Origin: Armatimonadota bacterium
GTDB taxonomy: Bacteria; Armatimonadota; Fimbriimonadia; Fimbriimonadales; Fimbriimonadaceae
Direction: 5' to 3'
Length of the DNA: 11,696 bases
Assembly (NCBI GenBank): GCA_023428805.1
Contig: JAEYWW010000288.1
Location: 1 to 11,696, forward strand
Shown: piece by piece, positions 6,565 to 11,696 of the stretch
Position numbering within the stretch: position 1 is the first letter of the stretch
Layout of the letters: each line of letters starts with the position of its first letter
Notes under the pieces: model-generated
What the model saw: the letters and a program-made list of their open reading frames with translations, nothing else
Told to the model about the DNA's origin: nothing
Databases searched by the model: none
Translations under genes and position numbers: made by a program

Positions 6565-7893
6565 TCAAGGAGTGAAGGATTCAATCTGGCTGATCGTTCG
6601 ACTTGAGAAGTCATTTGCCAGCCCGAGGACCACATAGTAGTAGGTTTGACCCGCCGCGAGCGCCGGACCGTTGTAGACGAGGCTGTTGCCCGTGACCGGG
6701 CTGGCCTCGTTGTTCCAGATGGATTCGACCTCTGCGCCCGGGAATTCATCGAACACATAGACCACAAATTCATCCGCCCCTGAACCCGTGAGCCAGCGGA
6801 AAGTCAACGGGCCTTTCGAGAGCGCTCCAAGCTCAAGGACGTTGAGTGTCTCTGCAACTTCGACGTTGCTGAGATCGCTCTCCGTCATGTTCGGAAACTC
6901 CGGATAGAGCGAGGACAGGGTGCTGACCGCATAGGAATAGGTTCGGTTGACCTGCAAACCTTGGTCAAAGAAGTAGGCCGAGAGCGGATCGGAGAAGAAC
7001 TCCAAACCATTCAGGGTTCCGTTGGCTGAATTGGCGCGGTAGATGCCCCAGCCCAGGTGGTCGGCGAATCTCTGTTCGTCCCAGGAAAGCTCGGCTTCCA
7101 CAAGGTAGTCGGTGATCGCGCGCGATTCCGGCTGATTGCCGCGAATGATCTTGGCTTTGGCGCGATCCGGGCTCAGCATGCGCTTGATGGCCTCGTAGGC
7201 ATCTCCATTTCGCGCCGAACGAGTGGCGTCTTGGGGCGACACCCAGGTCACAACAAAGAGGTCTTGGGGCGGGGTCAGACCGGGGGGGCCTGGATTGCCC
7301 AAGGTCAGGTCGATATTGCGCGTTGAACCAGCCTGGACGGTGACGGTGTCGCCATCAGATCGATACCCTCGCGCCATCGAGACCACTTCGTAGGTGGTGC
7401 CGCCGATCAGGTCTTGAAACTCATATTCTCCGAAGGAGTTGGTGAACGCCCGCGAACTTGAGCCTGCGCCGGAATAGGCGAAGACGGGTGCGTTTTCCAG
7501 CAGAAAGCCATCGCGGTCGCGGACTTCTCCGGAAACTCGCCCAAGCTGGCCAGACGGCGCGACGATGATGGTCGCGTTGCTCCGCTGCTCCGCATCGAAG
7601 GTCAAGGCATAAGTTTGACCCCGATAGTTCACTCCGTTGTTGCTGATTTCAGCCCGGATCAGAAGCTCACCAACGCGGACGTTTCGCAATTCAAATGCTC
7701 CGCTGGAAGAAGATCGAGTCTCCACGCCTTGAGACGTGAAAACTCGCGCGTCGCGGACAGGGCGGCTCTGGTCGTCCAGGATGCGCCCGGTGACAGTGGC
7801 GGTGTCAAGCACAAGCTCTTCACCAGTGCCTCCACCACAGCCCACCAGGAGACCAACCGCCAAAATTGCAGGGATAAAGTAAAGGCTCTTCAT
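6565..7893 (-). CDS. Lipoprotein with two CarboxypepD_reg-like domains and a fibronectin-like C-part
   Basis: A 442-residue protein with ATG at 7893 and stop TGA at 6565-6567. GGAAG lies 6 bases before the start. The signal peptide ends in lipobox L16-V17-G18-C19, followed by GGGTGEE. Two carboxypeptidase-regulatory-like beta sandwiches are visible: about 32-112 (ATVTGRILDDQSRPVRDARV, then S64-G-A-F-E-L) and 118-198 (RVSGEVRDRDGFLLENAPVF, then NSFGEYEFQDL). A Pro/Gly linker (GNPGPPGLTPP, 199-209) leads to the C-terminal half, with FnIII-like strands such as LSWDEQRFADHLGWGIYRA (269-287), RTYSYAVSTLSSLYPE (317-332), LTFRWLTGSGADEFVVYVF (363-381) and AGQTYYYVVLGL (414-425). No catalytic residues are apparent. 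A binding or structural role at the periplasmic face or cell surface is inferred. Its stop codon overlaps the GAGGAG upstream of the 930-residue gene, so the two are probably cotranslated. Confidence 0.82.
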   Translation of the reverse strand: MKSLYFIPAILAVGLLVGCGGGTGEELVLDTATVTGRILDDQSRPVRDARVFTSQGVETRSSSSGAFELRNVRVGELLIRAEISNNGVNYRGQTYALTFDAEQRSNATIIVAPSGQLGRVSGEVRDRDGFLLENAPVFAYSGAGSSSRAFTNSFGEYEFQDLIGGTTYEVVSMARGYRSDGDTVTVQAGSTRNIDLTLGNPGPPGLTPPQDLFVVTWVSPQDATRSARNGDAYEAIKRMLSPDRAKAKIIRGNQPESRAITDYLVEAELSWDEQRFADHLGWGIYRANSANGTLNGLEFFSDPLSAYFFDQGLQVNRTYSYAVSTLSSLYPEFPNMTESDLSNVEVAETLNVLELGALSKGPLTFRWLTGSGADEFVVYVFDEFPGAEVESIWNNEASPVTGNSLVYNGPALAAGQTYYYVVLGLANDFSSRTISQIESFTP

Positions 7894-7938
7894 AGATGAC
7901 TTCCGTGTGTGTGAAACAACGCGCGGCGACGAGACTTG

Positions 7939-10503
7939 TTACGAACCAAAGTTGAACGCAAGTTCGAAGTCAAAACCTCTTGAAGTATACGCTCCCGAGG
8001 TGAGGGAAGAATCCCGATTTGTGATGTCCCTCATTCGATAATGAATGTTGAACGCCAGGCTCCGCCAAATTTGATATTTATAAGTTGCGGTGAATTCATT
8101 GGACACTTGCGGCAGATAACCTGAAATCGAACCGTCGGAATAGAGCAAAGAAAGCGCGTGCCGACCCCCGAGGTAATAATTCAAACTCAGGTCGAAATAA
8201 CTCGAATCCTGGGCGAAATCCGTGCCGGAGGTGAAGAGAAAATTGCCCGACAGGCCATACGAGAAACGTCCCGGAGGCGAGCCGTCCAAGGCGAACGACC
8301 ATGTGCTCGCATCGCTTTTGAAGTTCGTCGAGATGTATTTGGTCGAGTCCAGGCTGAAGGTTGAGGAGAAGCGATTGTTGCGGCCCAGATCGTAGTCAAC
8401 CCCGAGCAGGAAGGACGATGTCTCGCTGTTGGAGCTGACCGTCCCTTTGGTTCTATAGAAGTTCGCGCCGGTTCCAACGGTCAACCGCTCATTCGGACGC
8501 CAGTTGGCGCTGAGGCTCAATCGTCGGAAGTCGGCCGTTCCACGCAGCTTGTCGGACCCCACTCCCCCGCTGAAGCTGTTGCCGTCGTAGCCGAAGCCAT
8601 AGCCGCTGTTGAAGCCGATCTCCGAGAGTTTTCCAGCTTCGCTGTCCGTGTAGAGAAGATTCGTGCTGAGCTGCTCATTCGGCCTGAAGGATGCGCCAAT
8701 TTGAATGTCGCGGCCGATGCCCGTCTCGCCCGCGACATTGATTCGATTGAGGCCCGTGCTCGCGCTGAACGCCCAAGCCGCGCCCGCGTTGTAGCGTGTG
8801 CGGAGATTCAAGCCCAGGATGCTGAGGTTGCGGTCCTCAGTTGAACCATCGACTGTCACCGGCCCCTTCGCAAACTGGTTGGTGAGATCGAAGCTCGTCG
8901 AGAGCCGGCCGATGGTCTTGGAAGTCGTGATCGCAGTGGTGTCGAGCGTCGTCTGTCCATTCGCCGCCACGCGTGATTGGGTGCGGGTATGGGAGAGCGT
9001 CCAGGGCGAGCCTCCAGCAAGTGGGGTGAAGGAGACGCTGGCGCTCGCGCTCGTGAACCGGGACGGGACGTAGACGGTGTCGCCATTGGTCGAAGCCTGA
9101 CGATTCGTCACCGCGTTGTTGCCGTAGAGTAGCGCATAGGTGTAGCGCGAACTTTGGCGGTAGGTCAGGCGCATGTCGTGCGCCTTCTCGTTGCGGTTGA
9201 AGCCAACCGTCTCGATGCTCACATAGTCCTGCGGCACATCGCGGATCGAAGCTCCGAACTCGAGCTTTTTGTCGCGCAGGATCAGCTCCGCGCTGCGCGC
9301 TGTGCCCTCCTGCGGCGTCGCGGTGTTGTAGAGCTTGCCCGTGGCCTGGCTGATGGCGACAAAGCCTTTTTCACCCTTTTTGCCGATGGGCAGGCGGTAG
9401 TCCAGCCCGACCGTTTCCCGGTCGCCGTTGACGGTGCTTGATGGCTTCGGAGTGTAGAGGACATCAACCACGCTCGTGCTGGGAACGAAGCGGTTGATGT
9501 AGAAGAGGGCCGGATTGTCGGGATCGAGATCCCAGTCCACGCCCCGCACCTGCAGCACACCGTCCACTCGCACAACAATGGGCTGGGTGAGCAGAGGCTC
9601 AAATTGAAGCGGATAGCCGATGCCCGGAGGCCCGAATCCCTGCAGGCTTTCCAGGCGAGTCGAGAGCCGGGAGCCGGTGCCCGTCACCTGCCGTATGGCG
9701 GAGACGCCGATCTGTCCGCCCGGGCCCATGTTGTAGCTCATGGCGCCGCCGAGCAGAGTTCCCTTGGTGCCGCTGAAACCGAATGTTTCGTAGGTCGCGA
9801 CAATCGTGCTGGTGGGAGGGATGATCTTGCCTTCGAGGGTGGCGCGATTGATGAAGGTGACCGCGCCCAGATCGTAGTCGATTGTATAGTCGGTGCCAAA
9901 CTCCTGCCGGACTCCGTCAATCGTGATCGACTCGGTGCCCTGGATGATCTGGCTGCCTTGCAGGAAATAGGGGCCGCTGGAGTTCGCGCCCGGAAGGCTG
10001 ATCGTGCGGGGTTCGCCACGCACTTCACTCTGGATTACTTTAGCCTGCAAACCTCCAGACTTGTACAAAACACTCGCGCCACGCAGAGTCTTGTCGAAGC
10101 GGGCGAAGCGGTTTGTGTTCAGAAGACTGCCGCGGATGTCGCCGAGGTTGACCTTCCAATTGCCTTTGTCGTAATCAACGCTGAATTTGTTGCCCTGCGG
10201 GTCTTGAAAACGGTCGTCCTGGATCGTGAAATCGAAGTTGAAGACTCCCAGGACATTGCGGCCCGAGACATACATGCTTCCGATGTCGGTGAATCGCTCC
10301 TCGCCGAGACCGTAATAAGTGCTCAGGTTGAACGCTTCGCGGTCGCCTGAAACCGTGTGCATATGATAGGCGAGGCGGCGATAGCCCGACACGCTCACCC
10401 GGTCGGAGATATTGGTACGGAACCATTTGAAGAGGTCCTCGCATGGCGCGCAGGCAGCCATGGCCGCCAGAATGATGCAGCAGGCGGCGCGGCGGCTAGC
10501 CAA
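7939..10503 (-). CDS. Large outer-membrane beta-barrel protein
   Basis: An 854-residue protein if begun at TTG 10503, stop TAA at 7939-7941. TTG is chosen because it gives a signal peptide (M-A-S-R-R, then a hydrophobic run to about residue 17); ATG 10461 would cut that off, and the upstream in-frame ATG at 10683 adds 60 residues that lie wholly inside csaB. A weak lipobox-like M15-A16-A17-C18 is also present. The N-part has LGDIRGSLLNTNRFARF (120-136) and two versions of one motif: IDGVRQEFGTDYTIDYDLG (195-213) with FINR and VATYE, and VDGVLQVRGVDWDLD (313-327) with YINR and DVLYT. From about residue 360 to the end the sequence is alternating polar/aromatic beta-strands (such as RYTYALLYGNN, GVDYDLGRNNRFSSTFSLD), closing with FDFELAFNFGS, as in outer-membrane barrels. 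The GxDYTIDY motif recalls barrels such as SprA, but this protein is much shorter. The transported substrate is unknown. It overlaps csaB by 8 bp. Confidence 0.75.
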   Translation of the reverse strand: MASRRAACCIILAAMAACAPCEDLFKWFRTNISDRVSVSGYRRLAYHMHTVSGDREAFNLSTYYGLGEERFTDIGSMYVSGRNVLGVFNFDFTIQDDRFQDPQGNKFSVDYDKGNWKVNLGDIRGSLLNTNRFARFDKTLRGASVLYKSGGLQAKVIQSEVRGEPRTISLPGANSSGPYFLQGSQIIQGTESITIDGVRQEFGTDYTIDYDLGAVTFINRATLEGKIIPPTSTIVATYETFGFSGTKGTLLGGAMSYNMGPGGQIGVSAIRQVTGTGSRLSTRLESLQGFGPPGIGYPLQFEPLLTQPIVVRVDGVLQVRGVDWDLDPDNPALFYINRFVPSTSVVDVLYTPKPSSTVNGDRETVGLDYRLPIGKKGEKGFVAISQATGKLYNTATPQEGTARSAELILRDKKLEFGASIRDVPQDYVSIETVGFNRNEKAHDMRLTYRQSSRYTYALLYGNNAVTNRQASTNGDTVYVPSRFTSASASVSFTPLAGGSPWTLSHTRTQSRVAANGQTTLDTTAITTSKTIGRLSTSFDLTNQFAKGPVTVDGSTEDRNLSILGLNLRTRYNAGAAWAFSASTGLNRINVAGETGIGRDIQIGASFRPNEQLSTNLLYTDSEAGKLSEIGFNSGYGFGYDGNSFSGGVGSDKLRGTADFRRLSLSANWRPNERLTVGTGANFYRTKGTVSSNSETSSFLLGVDYDLGRNNRFSSTFSLDSTKYISTNFKSDASTWSFALDGSPPGRFSYGLSGNFLFTSGTDFAQDSSYFDLSLNYYLGGRHALSLLYSDGSISGYLPQVSNEFTATYKYQIWRSLAFNIHYRMRDITNRDSSLTSGAYTSRGFDFELAFNFGS

Positions 10504-11569
10504 GGGTATCTCGGAGAACCTCGATGTTGAGGGAGGCCTGCCGGACCAACTCTTCTCGCTTTCGCTTGAGGCCTTCTGCGGCGCGGTCACGGTCTTGGAC
10601 AAAGTTCTGGAATCCTTCGAAGATGCGCTGGGCGGTGAGGCCCTGCATGGTAAGAGGGGTTGAGAAGCCCAATGAGTTCGCAAAGGCGGTCACTTTTGGG
10701 TCATAGGAGATCATGAAGGGCGGCACGCCAACCGTGGCCGCCAGGATTCCGGCGTGGAGCCGCATCGCGATCACCGCCTCCATCCTCATGATTCTTTCCT
10801 GAATCTGCTTGGGGTTGGTGAGGCCCTTCAAGTCGGGCACTTTGCCGCCGTGCATGGCGGAAATCTTGTCGATCAGCGGTTGGTCCTCTTCTGCGTCCAT
10901 GCCGATCATCACCGGCACGTAATTCTTTTGGTACATCAGCTTGGCGAGCTCGCCGAACTCCTGGATGACCGTGCGGTTTTTGTCCTTGCCCCAGGGCCGG
11001 ATAGAGATTCCGACAGTCTTCATTCCGCCCACGCCGAAGTTCTGACTCTGCTCCCTCATCTCCGGTTCGGGCAGAAGGAATGCCATATCAGCCGCGACTT
11101 TCGGGATGTGCTTGACGCCGATGGCTTTGAGCGTGGCCAGGCTGCCGGGATCGCGCACAACCAACGCATCGGCGGCATTGAAGGCGGCGGCGGCCCATTT
11201 CTTGCCAAACAAGGTGTTGAGCGGCCCGACACCCTGACCGAGCATGATGACTTTCTTGCCCGACTTCTTGGCCATCTTGACGAGGTTGGAGTAGTAGGCG
11301 ACGCTCTTGACGCTCGTGACATCCTGGAAGATGCTGCCGCCGGGAAAAACCAGGGCATCGACTTCCTCCAAAGCGGCGGCAACCGCCTTCATGTCCCTGC
11401 GGGGGATGCCGCGCACGCCCACGTTGCGCATCATGCGTTCGGGGCTGCCGGAGAGGGCGGTGAGCTCGACCTGCTCATTCTTGAGGCCTTCGGTGAAGCC
11501 GAGGAGAATGGCGTCATCCCCGAGATTCCCGCATCCGAAATAGCCGGCTGCAAGCAGGCGCGCCTTCAT
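10496..11569 (-). CDS. csaB: Polysaccharide pyruvyl transferase CsaB
   Basis: A 357-residue protein with ATG at 11569 and stop TAG at 10496-10498. Conserved family features in order: GYFGCGNLGDDAIL (9-22), VFPGGSIFQD (74-83), MLGQGVGPL (109-117), VVRDPGSL (137-144), VAADMAFLL (158-166), GISIRPW (187-193) and the C-terminal MRLHAGILAATVGVPP with ISYDPKVTAFA (269-297). The length is normal for CsaB. Known family members add pyruvate ketals from phosphoenolpyruvate to a wall polysaccharide, which then binds SLH domains of surface-layer or outer-membrane proteins; the enzyme acts in the cytoplasm. No SLH domain occurs in this window. The start forms an ATGA overlap with the upstream membrane protein gene; GAGGG is 11 bases upstream. 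The downstream neighbour is an outer-membrane barrel, which suggests an envelope-assembly operon. Confidence 0.93.
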   Translation of the reverse strand: MKARLLAAGYFGCGNLGDDAILLGFTEGLKNEQVELTALSGSPERMMRNVGVRGIPRRDMKAVAAALEEVDALVFPGGSIFQDVTSVKSVAYYSNLVKMAKKSGKKVIMLGQGVGPLNTLFGKKWAAAAFNAADALVVRDPGSLATLKAIGVKHIPKVAADMAFLLPEPEMREQSQNFGVGGMKTVGISIRPWGKDKNRTVIQEFGELAKLMYQKNYVPVMIGMDAEEDQPLIDKISAMHGGKVPDLKGLTNPKQIQERIMRMEAVIAMRLHAGILAATVGVPPFMISYDPKVTAFANSLGFSTPLTMQGLTAQRIFEGFQNFVQDRDRAAEGLKRKREELVRQASLNIEVLRDTLG

Positions 11570-11694
11570 ACTGTCTCTAGCCCTCGTTCCCTTCTGGCCA
11601 GAGCCGTGTAACCCGCCCAGATGATCAGGGCAATTATACCGCCCAAGATGAGACCGATCACGATTCTGGCGAGGCTTAACTCAATCGGAATATG
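11566..11694 (-). CDS. C-terminus of a membrane protein, possibly DUF5693 family (5' end outside window)
   Basis: Not a complete open frame, because the gene enters from the right edge. Reading the minus strand from 11694 gives 42 residues and a TGA at 11566-11568 that overlaps the csaB ATG as ATGA. The text starts HIPIELSLARIVIGLILGGI, continues with a hydrophobic helix (about residues 9-31) and ends in a charged tail ARRERGLETV. This looks like the last transmembrane helix of a larger protein. DUF5693 proteins are often encoded next to csaB and end in a similar membrane segment with an HTP-like motif, so that family is my best guess, but 42 residues cannot prove it. The overlap indicates cotranscription and coupled translation with csaB. 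Confidence 0.55.
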   Translation of the reverse strand, partial: HIPIELSLARIVIGLILGGIIALIIWAGYTALARRERGLETV

Positions 11695-11696
11695 AA

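Noticed and set aside
6546..6773. N-terminal extension of the 930-residue protein to the ATG at 6773
   Set aside because: The added 76 residues overlap the upstream lipoprotein gene, are Arg/Ser/Thr-rich, and would bury a clear signal peptide.
7904..7913. Short GT dinucleotide run before the 442-residue lipoprotein gene
   Set aside because: Only a few units long; too short to call a phase-variable repeat.
9604..10350. Plus-strand open frame of 248 codons opposite the barrel gene
   Set aside because: Antisense to well-supported barrel sequence; no motif and no ribosome binding context.
10754..11611. Plus-strand open frame of 285 codons opposite csaB
   Set aside because: Complete shadow of a confidently identified csaB; high His and Asp content is typical of the mirrored frame.

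Overview
The window reads as about 11.7 kb of chromosome from a diderm bacterium with moderately high GC. I infer Armatimonadota, perhaps Fimbriimonadales. The reasons are a CsaB-type pyruvyl transferase (typical of lineages that anchor S-layer/SLH proteins to pyruvylated wall polymers) next to an outer-membrane beta-barrel, an OstA/LptA-like protein, and lipoproteins with carboxypeptidase-regulatory-like folds. The lineage is inferred and was not tested by any search.

Layout. (1) Positions 2-379, plus strand: the 3' end of a SufD-type Fe-S cluster assembly gene. (2) Positions 380-525: a convergent intergenic region holding an imperfect inverted repeat of about 107 bp (410-516), built from repeated ATCTGCG words. 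(3) Positions 526-11694: everything is on the minus strand. In transcription order, from high to low coordinates, it holds the C-terminus of a membrane protein (possibly DUF5693), csaB, a large beta-barrel protein, a lipoprotein with two CarboxypepD_reg-like domains, a 930-residue exported protein, a second lipoprotein with a Gly11 tract after its lipid-modified cysteine, an OstA/LptA-like membrane-anchored protein, and finally a PH-like four-helix membrane protein. Junctions are very tight down to the OstA-like gene (4-bp ATGA overlap, 8-bp overlap, gaps of 45 and 19 bp, 4-bp GTGA overlap, 17-bp overlap), so this is probably one transcription unit. The PH-like gene lies 59 bp further on, has its own strong Shine-Dalgarno and a lower GC in the part I counted, and may be a separate addition.

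How the genes could work together. CsaB modifies a wall polymer. The barrel sits in the outer membrane. The two lipoproteins and the 930-residue protein are exported envelope components with beta-sandwich domains. The OstA-like protein has the fold used to bridge lipids across the periplasm. I infer a cell-surface assembly or tethering module. No single gene shows an obvious enzymatic activity apart from CsaB, and the peptidase-like part of the 930-residue protein lacks the metal-binding residues expected of an active enzyme. No tRNA, rRNA, CRISPR array, transposase or phage gene was seen.
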